A DNA stretch of 48,324 bases from Micromonospora sp. MW-13 (GTDB taxonomy: Bacteria > Actinomycetota > Actinomycetes > Mycobacteriales > Micromonosporaceae): assembly GCF_003434305.1 (NCBI RefSeq), contig NZ_QKKX01000089.1, positions 1-48,324 on the forward strand. Direction: 5' to 3'. The translations under genes were made by a program, and so were the position numbers. This document shows, piece after piece, positions 16,479 to 23,915 of the stretch. Within the stretch, counting starts at the first letter, position 1; each line of letters begins with the position of its first letter. Below the pieces are notes generated by a model. It saw only the letters and a program-made list of their open reading frames with translations. It was not told the origin of the DNA and made no database searches.

Positions 16479-16680
16479 GGTGGGACTCCCGCCGATCTGT
16501 GCCCGAACTGGAACCGCGGTCGCGCCGGTTTGGCGAGCGACCGCGGGGGCAGTGGTGAGGAGGACGACCAGGGCAGGCGCCAGGAGATACGCGCACAGGC
16601 CCGATACTGAGAGCTAATCTCTTCAATCCCCGGGGCATCGTCAAGCGCCCGGGACGGACGCAGTTGCACACCGCGCCGCA
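16479..16680 (-). promoter_or_regulatory. Probable promoter region of the sugar operon
   Basis: This gene-free interval precedes the C-glycosyltransferase. It contains an imperfect dyad, AGAG-CTAATN-CTCT, at 16610-16622 in the only AT-richer patch. On the minus strand a TTGAAG hexamer and a TATCGG hexamer lie nearby, but their spacing (14 bp) is too short to be convincing. A regulator site is plausible but unproven. Confidence 0.3.
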
Positions 16681-16685
16681 GGCGA

Positions 16686-16722
16686 CGGGCCCGGTGCCGG
16701 ACTGCGCCGGTCACCGGGCCCG
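16686..16722. terminator. Hairpin terminator after the efflux gene
   Basis: CGGGCCCGGTG (16686-16696) and CACCGGGCCCG (16712-16722) form a perfect 11-bp stem, extended by CCGG/CCGG inside. It lies ~70 bp beyond the stop of the MFS gene (minus strand), separating it from the sugar operon. No T-tract. Confidence 0.7.
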
Positions 16723-16790
16723 CACTGTGGATCGTCGGGTCCGTTGCTGTTCAACCGCCGACGGGGGGCCGGCGCGCCGCCGGCGGCCGG

Positions 16791-18335
16791 TCAGGGGACG
16801 TCGGACGGCGTGGGCACCAGCGCGCGCTGCCGGACGAACCAGGAGCCGAGCAGCGCCGCCACGCTCAGCACGGCCGCCGCCACGAACACGAGCTGCGCGC
16901 CGTCGGCGACGGCGTGCTCGTAGGCCACCCGCACCGCCTCGGGCAGCCGGGCCATGCCCACGGCCGTCAGTTGGCCGGCTTCGCCGCCCACCGCCGAGGC
17001 CACCTCCGGCCCCTTCGCGGCCAGGGACTGCTGGACCTGGTGGGCGAAGAGCGCGCCCGAGGCGGCCACGCCGATCGTGCCGCCGACGGTGCGGGACAGC
17101 GTGGCCGTGGAGGAGGCGACCCCGAGGTCCCGCATCCCCACGCTGTCGAGCGAGAGCAGCAGCGTGCCCTGGATTAGGCAGCCCATCCCGGCGCCCAGCA
17201 CCACCATGTACAGCGCGGCGACCAGGCGCGAGGTGCCCGTGCCCATGGTGGCCATCAGGAACAGGCTGGCGGTCATCAGCGCGCTGCCGACGAGCAGCAC
17301 CGTCCTGAGCCTGAGGCCCTTGGTGATCCACTGCCCGACGATCACGTTGACGACGACCATCGACAGCAGCACCGGCAGCAGGAGCAGGCCGGAGTTCGTG
17401 GCCGACGCGCCCTGCACGGCCTGCTGGTACAACGTCAGGAAGGTCATCGTGCTGAACAGCACGAAGCCCACCAGCAGCCCGATCACGGTGGCCAGCGAGA
17501 AGTTGGCGACCCGGAAGATGGTCAGCGGCAGCACGGGCTCGCGGGCCTGCCGCTCGACCAGCAGGAAGCCGGCCACCGCCAGGACGGCCGCCAGCCCGAG
17601 ACCGACGATCATGGCCGATCCCCAGTCGTACCGGGTGCCGCCCCACGCACTGACCAGCACCACGACGGAGATGATGAACGCCAGCAGCGTCGCGCCGAGG
17701 TAGTCGACCCGACCCTGCGCGCGGCGCACCGGCAGCCGCATGCCGGTGGCGACGAGGACCAGCCCGACCAGCCCGATCGGCAGGTTGATCAGGAAACACC
17801 ACCGCCAGCCGAAGTGGTCGGTGATCAGGCCGCCGACCAGCGGTCCGCCGATCATGGTCGCCCCCATCGCCGCGGACATCACGCCCTGGTACTTCGCGCG
17901 GTCCCGGGGCGGGATCAACTCGCCCATGATCGCGAAGGCGCTCACCATCAGCCCGCCGCCGCCCAGCCCCTGCAGGGCCCGGAACCCGATGAGCTGGCCG
18001 AGGTCCTGGGCCAGCCCGGAGAGCGCGGAGCCGACCAGGAAGATCACGATCGAGGCCAGGAAGACGCCCTTGCGGCCGTACATGTCGCCGAGCTTGCCCC
18101 AGATCGGGGTGGAGGCCGCGGTCGCCAGCGTGTACGAGGTGATCACCCAGGACAGATCGTCGAGCCCGCCCAGTTCACCGACGATCGTCGGGATCGCCGT
18201 ACCGATGATCATGTTGTCCAGCGTGGCCAGCATCATCGCGAGGATCAGCGCGATGATCGCAGCGGCGATGCCGCCTCCCGCCGGTGTCGCCGCCACCGGC
18301 GGTGGCGCCGTCGTGCTGGGAACCTGCTGCGACAT
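16791..18335 (-). CDS. DHA2-family MFS drug efflux transporter
   Basis: This 514-residue major facilitator has 14 predicted helices of the EmrB/QacA (DHA2) type. Motif A reads GKLGDMYGRKGVFLASI, and the start region LATLDNMIIGTAIPTIVGEL is typical (D at the QacA-like helix 1 position). Motif C-like AMGATMIGGPLVGG is seen in helix 5. Proton-coupled export of the angucycline or related toxic compounds is likely. It is divergent from a TetR gene, the standard repressor-efflux layout, so TetR probably represses it. A second, different MFS transporter lies at 23916. Confidence 0.9.
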   Translation of the reverse strand: MSQQVPSTTAPPPVAATPAGGGIAAAIIALILAMMLATLDNMIIGTAIPTIVGELGGLDDLSWVITSYTLATAASTPIWGKLGDMYGRKGVFLASIVIFLVGSALSGLAQDLGQLIGFRALQGLGGGGLMVSAFAIMGELIPPRDRAKYQGVMSAAMGATMIGGPLVGGLITDHFGWRWCFLINLPIGLVGLVLVATGMRLPVRRAQGRVDYLGATLLAFIISVVVLVSAWGGTRYDWGSAMIVGLGLAAVLAVAGFLLVERQAREPVLPLTIFRVANFSLATVIGLLVGFVLFSTMTFLTLYQQAVQGASATNSGLLLLPVLLSMVVVNVIVGQWITKGLRLRTVLLVGSALMTASLFLMATMGTGTSRLVAALYMVVLGAGMGCLIQGTLLLSLDSVGMRDLGVASSTATLSRTVGGTIGVAASGALFAHQVQQSLAAKGPEVASAVGGEAGQLTAVGMARLPEAVRVAYEHAVADGAQLVFVAAAVLSVAALLGSWFVRQRALVPTPSDVP

Positions 18336-18482
18336 GGTCCACCCACCCCCGCTTATTTACTTGCCGCCCGGCTAATTAGTAGAGTAGTCACGGTAGAACG
18401 GTGGGCAACGGGGAGTCAAGGAAGCCGGCACCAGTGGCCGAAACGGACGAAACGAGCGCAAAGCTCGATGGGAAGGGTGCGA
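18336..18482. promoter_or_regulatory. Divergent promoter region, MFS / TetR
   Basis: This AT-richer patch holds TTTACT (18356-18361) and TAGAGT (18380-18385), 18 bp apart, as a plausible plus-strand promoter for the TetR-soxR pair. The palindrome CTAATTAG (18372-18379) lies between them and could be part of a TetR operator. The MFS promoter should overlap the same patch. These assignments are by eye only. Confidence 0.45.
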
Positions 18483-19106
18483 ATGAACAGGCCGACCCCG
18501 CGCCGCAAGGACACCCGCGAACGCATCCAGGCCGTCGCCCTGCAGGCGTTCAGCGAGCGGGGGTACGACAAGACCTCGCTGCGCGGCATCACCGACCAGC
18601 TCGGCATCACCAAGGCGGCGCTCTACTACTACTTCCAGGCCAAGGAGGACATCCTCGCCAGCCTGTTCGACGATCTCTACCGGCGACTGGACGAGCTGAT
18701 CGACTGGGGCCGGCGACAGCCCCGCACCAACGAGGCGAAGCAGGAGCTGCTGCGGCGCTACAGCCGGACGCTCGTGCACGCCGCGCCGATCCTGAGCCTG
18801 GCCCAGGAGAACCAGGCCACGCTCCGGGAGACGACCGTCGGCCAGCGGCTCCAGGACCGGGTCTCCGCCCTGGCCCAACTCGTCGTCGAGCCGGACGCGC
18901 CCCTCATCGAGAACGTCCGCGGCATCACCGCGCTGCTCACCGTCTACTTCGGTCCCATCGCGACGCAGGACCTGCCCGGCGACCCCGAGGAGAAGCAGCG
19001 GGCAGTCCTCGACGTCGCCGCCGGACTGCTCGCCCAGGGGCCGGGCGGCGGCCCGCCGCCCGGCCCCGACGCCGCACCCGACGGCAGGAGGCACCACGAT
19101 GACTGA
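18483..19106 (+). CDS. TetR-family transcriptional repressor
   Basis: This 207-residue regulator has an N-terminal TetR helix-turn-helix: RERIQAVALQAFSERGYDKTSL, then RGITDQLGITKAALYYYFQAKEDIL (recognition helix at ~38-50). The C-terminal ligand domain is variable and ends in a Gly/Pro-rich tail. I chose the ATG at 18483, preceded by GGGAAGGG; an in-frame ATG at 18468 would overlap that ribosome site. It is divergent from the efflux pump, so it probably represses the pump until the angucycline or an intermediate binds. It overlaps soxR by 8 nt, so both regulators are made together. Confidence 0.88.
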   Translation: MNRPTPRRKDTRERIQAVALQAFSERGYDKTSLRGITDQLGITKAALYYYFQAKEDILASLFDDLYRRLDELIDWGRRQPRTNEAKQELLRRYSRTLVHAAPILSLAQENQATLRETTVGQRLQDRVSALAQLVVEPDAPLIENVRGITALLTVYFGPIATQDLPGDPEEKQRAVLDVAAGLLAQGPGGGPPPGPDAAPDGRRHHDD

Positions 19107-19587
19107 CCACCGCCTCGACCATTCCGAACTCACCGTCGGACAGCTCGCCTCCCGCAGCGGGGTGAGCGTCTCGGCCCTGCACTTCTACGAGCGCCAGGGC
19201 CTGATCGACAGCCGGCGCACCACCGGGAACCAGCGGCGCTACCCCCGCGACGCGCTGCGCCGGGTGGCGCTGATCCGCATCGCCCAGCGCGTCGGCGTGC
19301 CGCTGGCGAAGGTCGCGGAGGTGCTGGCGCTGCTGCCCGAGGGCCGCACCCCCACCCGGCAGGACTGGAAGCGGATGACCGAGTGCTGGCAGTCGGATCT
19401 CGACGCCCGGCTGCGCCAGCTACAACAACTGCGCGACGACTTCGCGGACTGCGTCGGCTGCGGGTGCATGTCGCTGGACCGCTGCCCGATGATCAATCCG
19501 ATGGACCAGCTCGGGGCGGACGGCCCGGGCCCGCGACGCCTGATCGAGCCGGTCGGCACCGGGCTGGACGAGGTCACCGCCGACTGA
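19099..19587 (+). CDS. soxR: SoxR redox-sensing transcriptional activator
   Basis: This 162-residue MerR-family protein has HTH LTVGQLASRSGVSVSALHFYERQGLI, then a coiled dimerisation helix. The CVGCGCMSLDRC cluster (C118, C121, C123, C129) is the C-x2-C-x-C-x5-C [2Fe-2S] signature of SoxR, numbered almost exactly as in E. coli. In actinomycetes SoxR is oxidised directly by redox-active secondary metabolites such as actinorhodin and induces reductases and exporters. ATG start with AGGAGG 7 nt upstream, overlapping TetR. Three SoxR-type promoters occur in the window (2912, 3444, 27286), making it the likely pathway-embedded sensor. Its 3' end overlaps the convergent epimerase gene by 14 bp. Confidence 0.95.
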   Translation: MTDHRLDHSELTVGQLASRSGVSVSALHFYERQGLIDSRRTTGNQRRYPRDALRRVALIRIAQRVGVPLAKVAEVLALLPEGRTPTRQDWKRMTECWQSDLDARLRQLQQLRDDFADCVGCGCMSLDRCPMINPMDQLGADGPGPRRLIEPVGTGLDEVTAD

Positions 19588-20173
19588 CCGGCTCCCGCGG
19601 CCGGACGTCGTCCCAGCGCGCCAGGACGTCGCCGGCGAGGGCGTCCGCCAGGCTCATCGCCGACAGGTCGGCGTCGGACATCAGCGGCGGCTCCTCGAAC
19701 CCCCACGGGATCGCCAGTTCGGGGTCGAGCGGGTCGACGTTGATCTGGGTGCCCGGGACGAAGGTGGTGGAGAGCACGTAGCAGATGCTGGAGTCGTCCT
19801 GCAGGGCCAGGAAGCCGTGCCCCACCCCCTCGGGCAGGTAGACGCACCGCCCCGAGCCGGCTTCGAGCAGGTTGCTCTCGTACTGCCCGAAGGTGGGTGA
19901 GCCCACCCGGAGATCCACCGCGAAGTCGCGCAGCGCACCCCGCACACAGCTCACGAACTTCGCCTGCCCCGGGGGCAGGGCGACGCTGTGGATGCCGCGC
20001 AGGGTGTTGCGCCGGCTCACCGAGTAGTTGATCTGCCGGGGCACGAACGGCACCCCGGTCGCCTCCTCGAACGCGTCGACCCGGAACGACTCGAAGAACG
20101 AGCCCCGAACGTCACGAAACTGGTTCACCTCCATCCGGAACACCCCGGGCAACGTCGACTCCGTGAAACGCAT
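19574..20173 (-). CDS. NDP-4-keto-6-deoxyhexose (3,)5-epimerase, RmlC-like
   Basis: This 199-residue cupin-fold epimerase of the RmlC family has EVNQFRDVRGSFFESF and QINYSVSRRNTLRGIHS with catalytic His62. EGVGHGFLALQDDSSICYVLST carries the Tyr132 region, and DPELAIPWG lies near the end. It inverts C5 (and/or C3) of the 4-keto sugar to enter the L-series, as UrdZ1/LanZ1 do for L-rhodinose. It is the only epimerase in the window, so L-sugars here depend on it. It is the last gene of the SoxR-box operon, 2 bp after a glycosyltransferase, and overlaps soxR tail-to-tail. Confidence 0.9.
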   Translation of the reverse strand: MRFTESTLPGVFRMEVNQFRDVRGSFFESFRVDAFEEATGVPFVPRQINYSVSRRNTLRGIHSVALPPGQAKFVSCVRGALRDFAVDLRVGSPTFGQYESNLLEAGSGRCVYLPEGVGHGFLALQDDSSICYVLSTTFVPGTQINVDPLDPELAIPWGFEEPPLMSDADLSAMSLADALAGDVLARWDDVRPREPVSRR

Positions 20174-20175
20174 AC

Positions 20176-21366
20176 TCAGTCCACCTCTCCTCGGTGTCGC
20201 CGCTCCAGGTCGGCGACGATCGTGTCCGGTGCGGGGGTCCGCGCCATCTCCGCCTGCAACTCCACGGCGGCCTTGCGATAGCCCGGCTCGAACAGCAGCG
20301 CCGCCAGCGACTCCCGCAGCAGTGCCGGGTCGTCCTGCTCGGCCGCCGTGTCGAAGGCGATGCCGGCGCCGACGGCGGCGATCCGGTCGCCGTGCCCGAA
20401 GTGGTACGCGAGCTGCGGCAGCACCAGCTGCGGCAGGCCGAACGTGGTGGTCGTCATGGTGGTGCCCGCCCCGCCCTGGTGCACCACCGCGTCGCAGGAG
20501 CCCAGAAACAGGTCCAACGGCGTGTTGTCGATCAGCCGGACGTTCTTCGGCGGCTCACCCAGCTCCGCCCGGTACCGCTCGTCCACCGTGGCGAGCACCG
20601 ACACCCCCGGCATCCCCGCGAACGCCGAGAGCACCTGGCGGACGAACGGGACGCCGTTGACCGCCAGGGTTCCGCCCATGCTGACCGCGACCCGGCGGGT
20701 GCCGGCAGGCTCCGTCGGCCTCCGCTCGACCTCCTCGTGACGCCACGGGGGCAGCACGATCCGTCCGTTGTACGGCACGTACCGCATCGGCACCGCCGGC
20801 TCGGCACCGGGCACCTGCAGGGACGGCGGGCACGGGTCCAGCAGCACGGTCGGATCGGGCAGGCCCTCGATGCCCAGCCGGTCGCAGACACCGGCCAGGG
20901 CCGGGCGGACCGCCGACCGGGCCGGGGTGGATATCTCGTCGACCCCCCACCGGTGGTGCGCCACCGGGACGCCCAGCACCGCGCCGACGAGCAACGAGCT
21001 GTACTCCAACGGGTCGGCCACGATCAGGTCCGGCCGGATCGCCCGGGCCAGCGACAGGTACTCCGGCAGCAGGTACCGGGCGTGGGTCATCCACAGCCGG
21101 CCGTAGTGCCCGAGCATGCCGGGCGCGGGCCGGGGCCGGACCGTGAGCGGGCGGGTGCCCGCCGGCAGCGACTCGTACAGCAGGTCGTCGCAGTGGAACG
21201 GCGTGCCGACGGAGACCGCGCTCAGCCCGGCCGACTGCACCAGCGGCAGCACGTCCGGCTGCGCCGCGACCAGCACCTCGTGGCCCGCCGCCCGCAACGC
21301 CCAGGCCAGCGGCACCAGCGGCTGGAAGTGCGTGGGCACGGGAGTGGTCATCATCAGGACGCGCAT
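20176..21366 (-). CDS. Deoxysugar O-glycosyltransferase (UrdGT1/LanGT1-like)
   Basis: This 396-residue GT1/GT-B enzyme has MRVLMMTTPVPTHFQPLVPLAWALRAAGHEVL with the putative catalytic His at 13. It has the acceptor-domain HHRWGVDE and the donor-domain GSCDAVVHQGGAGTTMTTTTFGLPQLVLPQ. It is clearly paralogous to the adjacent gene at 21366, with which it shares SAGLSAVS, DPCPPSLQVPG and FGHGDRIAAVGAGIAFDTAAEQDDP. It resembles glycosyltransferases that add olivose or rhodinose in urdamycin and landomycin assembly. The start is coupled to the preceding gene (TGATG). The donor and position cannot be read from sequence. Confidence 0.88.
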   Translation of the reverse strand: MRVLMMTTPVPTHFQPLVPLAWALRAAGHEVLVAAQPDVLPLVQSAGLSAVSVGTPFHCDDLLYESLPAGTRPLTVRPRPAPGMLGHYGRLWMTHARYLLPEYLSLARAIRPDLIVADPLEYSSLLVGAVLGVPVAHHRWGVDEISTPARSAVRPALAGVCDRLGIEGLPDPTVLLDPCPPSLQVPGAEPAVPMRYVPYNGRIVLPPWRHEEVERRPTEPAGTRRVAVSMGGTLAVNGVPFVRQVLSAFAGMPGVSVLATVDERYRAELGEPPKNVRLIDNTPLDLFLGSCDAVVHQGGAGTTMTTTTFGLPQLVLPQLAYHFGHGDRIAAVGAGIAFDTAAEQDDPALLRESLAALLFEPGYRKAAVELQAEMARTPAPDTIVADLERRHRGEVD

Positions 21367-22580
21367 CAGGCGGCCTCCCTCGTCTCGGCGGCGCCGGGGC
21401 GGGCCAGCCGGGCCAGCTCCCGCGCGACGGCGCCGGGCGTCGGCATGCCCTGCATCTCCGCCCGCAACTCCGTGGCGGCCTTGCGGTGGCCGGGCTCGGA
21501 CAGCAGCGCGGCCATCGAGTCGCGCAGCAGGCCGGGATCGTCCTGCTCGGCGACGGTGTCGAAGGCGATCGCCGCGCCCACCGCCGCGAGCCGGTCGCCG
21601 TGGCCGAACTGGTCGGCCATCTGCGGCAGCACGAGCTGGGGCAGGCCGAACGCGGTGGCCGTCATCGCGGTGCCCGCGCCGCCGTGGTGCACCACGGCGG
21701 CGCACGATTCCAGGATCAGGTCGAGCGGCGTCGGATCGATCAGCCGGGTGTTCGCCGGCAGCTCGCCGAGTTCCGCCCGGTACCGCTCCTCGACGGTTGC
21801 CAGCACCTCGACCTCCGGCAGGCCGTCGAACGCCCGGAGGATCCGCCGCAGGAACGGCACGCCGTTGAGCAGCAGGGTCCGGCCGCCCATGCTGACCACC
21901 ACCCGGCGGGTTCCGGGCATGGCACCGGTGCCGATCCGCCCGACCTCGTCGTGCCGCCAGGGCGGCAGCACCGCGCCGCCGTTGAACGGGACGCACCGCA
22001 TCGGCAGCCCCCGCTCGACGCCGGGAACCTGCAACGACGGCGGGCACGGGTCCACCAGCACGGTGGGGTCGGGCAGGCCGTCGAGGCCGTGCTCGGCGCA
22101 GAGTTCGCGCAGCGGCTCCCGGACCGCGGCCCGGGCGGTCTCGGTGAGCGCGTCGACGCCCCAGCGGTGGTGCACCACCGGGACGCCCAGCACCCCGCCG
22201 ACCATCAGCGCGCTGTACTCGAACGGATCCGAGACGATCAGGTCCGGCCGGTACCCGCGGGCGAACCGGAGGTACATCGGCAGTACGTAACGCGTCTGGC
22301 CGACCCAGACCAGGCCGAAGTCGCCGTACTCTTCCGGCTTCGGCCTGGGCACCGACTCCAGCGAGCGTTTCCCCTCCGCCAGTCGGTTCAGCATGTGCTT
22401 CTCGACCCCGAACCGGTCGGCGATGCTGACCGCGCTCAACCCCGCCGAGTGCGCCATCGGCAGGATGTCCGGCTGCCCGGCCACCAGCACCTCGTGGCCG
22501 GCCGCCCGGAACGCCCACGCCAACGGGACCAGCGGGGCGAAGTGCGTGGACACCGGGGTGGCCATCATGAGTACGCGCAT
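21366..22580 (-). CDS. Deoxysugar O-glycosyltransferase (UrdGT1/LanGT1-like)
   Basis: This 404-residue GT1/GT-B enzyme begins MRVLMMATPVSTHFAPLVPLAWAF, with putative catalytic His13. Its donor site is ESCAAVVHHGGAGTAMTATAFGLPQLVLPQ. It is a paralogue of the 20176 enzyme, differing mainly in the acceptor-facing N-terminal half (MLNRLAEGKRSLESVPRPK), as expected if the pair recognise different acceptors. The ATG at 22580 lies inside the 3' end of the upstream glycosyltransferase (16-nt overlap), and the stop overlaps the next start by one base. It is part of the unit downstream of SoxR box 3. Confidence 0.88.
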   Translation of the reverse strand: MRVLMMATPVSTHFAPLVPLAWAFRAAGHEVLVAGQPDILPMAHSAGLSAVSIADRFGVEKHMLNRLAEGKRSLESVPRPKPEEYGDFGLVWVGQTRYVLPMYLRFARGYRPDLIVSDPFEYSALMVGGVLGVPVVHHRWGVDALTETARAAVREPLRELCAEHGLDGLPDPTVLVDPCPPSLQVPGVERGLPMRCVPFNGGAVLPPWRHDEVGRIGTGAMPGTRRVVVSMGGRTLLLNGVPFLRRILRAFDGLPEVEVLATVEERYRAELGELPANTRLIDPTPLDLILESCAAVVHHGGAGTAMTATAFGLPQLVLPQMADQFGHGDRLAAVGAAIAFDTVAEQDDPGLLRDSMAALLSEPGHRKAATELRAEMQGMPTPGAVARELARLARPGAAETREAA

Positions 22581-23896
22581 GTGCTCTCCTGTCCGTGAGG
22601 TGATCGGACACCCTCCGGCCGGGGCCGGCGGTGTCGCGCAGTGAGCCGCTCCAGCACCGGCACCACCTCCACGGGGGACGGCGCGGCCAGCATGTCCCGG
22701 TGGAGCGACTCGGCGCCGGCGCGGAACCGCGGTTCGTGGAGGAGCCGCAGCAGCCCGTCGCGGACGTCCGCCACCGTGAACGGCTCGTCCACCCGCAGCC
22801 CGGCGCCCCGCTCGACGACGTGGCGGGCGGTCACCTCCTCGTCCCACTTGGGCACCGGGATGACGAGCTGGGGCAACCGGTGGGCGACCGCCGCCGCGTA
22901 CGTGCCGCCCCCGCCGTGGTGGATCACCGCCGCGCAGGTCGGCAGCAGCAGGTTCAGCGGCAGGTACTCGACGATCCGCACGTTCGGCGGAAGCTCGTCG
23001 ACGCCGGCGAGCTGCGCGCTGTTGAGCGTGGCCACCAGCTCCACGTCGAGCTCGGCCACCAGCGCGAACAGCTCCGCGACGGAGAACCCCTGGTGCTCGG
23101 TGAAGAGCTTGCGGGTGCTGACCCCCAGGGTGAGGCACACCCGCGGGCGGTGCGGCCGGGCCGCCAGCCAGCCGGGCACCACGCCCGCGCCGTTGTACGG
23201 CACCCGCCGCACCGCCTGGTAGCGACGGTCGAGCGGCAGCCGCATCCGCTCCGGAACCAGGTCGAGGGTGCACTGACCGGTCAGCACCTCCTCGTCGAAG
23301 GTGTCGCCGTACCGGTCCAGCAACGGTCGCAGCCACTCGACCAGCGGGTCCCGGTCGGCGCCTTCGGGCCGCCGCAGCGCCATCTCCCGCATCCAGGCCA
23401 GGTTGTCCAGGCCCCAGAGCACCCGGGCGTGTGCGGCCCCGCAGGCCCGGGCGGCGATCGGGGCCGGCGGGCAGAGCGGGTCCCACAGGACCAGGTCGGG
23501 GCCCCAGGAGCGGGCGAAGGCCACCAGCTCGTCGGCCATCGCCCACCGCTCACCGCTGTCCGCGGCCACCGGCGGGTAGTACAGCGACAACAGGCCGATC
23601 ACGTACGACCTGGTGCGCTCCCAGTCGCCGCCGGCGGCGGGATCGAGCGCCAGGGTCGGCCGGTTCGTCTGGTCGGCGGCGGCGTTGACCCTGGCCAACG
23701 CGGCCAGCTCGGTCCCGGGCCCGAGCGGGACGGGGGTCAGCCCGGTGGCGGCGATCGTCGCCGTCATGTCGGGCTCGACCACGCCACTGTGGCTGGCCAC
23801 CCGCACCTCGTGGCCGGCGGCCTGGAGGGCCCAGGCCAGCGGCACGATCGGGAAGAGGTGCGCGGTGGCGGGAAAGGTCACGAACAAGACCCGCAA
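22565..23896 (-). CDS. Deoxysugar O-glycosyltransferase (GT1, second subtype)
   Basis: This 443-residue GT1/GT-B enzyme has MRVLFVTFPATAHLFPIVPLAWALQAAGHEV with His13, ARVLWGLDNLAWM, LTLGVSTRKLF, and donor-site PTCAAVIHHGGGGTYAAAVAHRLPQLVIPVPKWDEE. It is paralogous to the 25322 enzyme and distinct from the 20176/21366 pair. I chose the TTG at 23896, which has AGGAGGAGG 5-7 nt upstream and gives the family-typical N-terminus. A longer frame to 23932 would run into the exporter gene. The C-terminal ~15 residues, where it overlaps the next gene, look variable. Substrate sugar unknown. Confidence 0.87.
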   Translation of the reverse strand: MRVLFVTFPATAHLFPIVPLAWALQAAGHEVRVASHSGVVEPDMTATIAATGLTPVPLGPGTELAALARVNAAADQTNRPTLALDPAAGGDWERTRSYVIGLLSLYYPPVAADSGERWAMADELVAFARSWGPDLVLWDPLCPPAPIAARACGAAHARVLWGLDNLAWMREMALRRPEGADRDPLVEWLRPLLDRYGDTFDEEVLTGQCTLDLVPERMRLPLDRRYQAVRRVPYNGAGVVPGWLAARPHRPRVCLTLGVSTRKLFTEHQGFSVAELFALVAELDVELVATLNSAQLAGVDELPPNVRIVEYLPLNLLLPTCAAVIHHGGGGTYAAAVAHRLPQLVIPVPKWDEEVTARHVVERGAGLRVDEPFTVADVRDGLLRLLHEPRFRAGAESLHRDMLAAPSPVEVVPVLERLTARHRRPRPEGVRSPHGQESTCAYS

Positions 23897-23915
23897 CGGG
23901 ATCCTCCTCCTCGGA

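Noticed and set aside
20176..22580. Recent tandem duplication of the two adjacent glycosyltransferase genes
   Set aside because: They are clearly paralogous, but the acceptor halves differ too much for a recent duplication, so I treat them as old, specialised copies.
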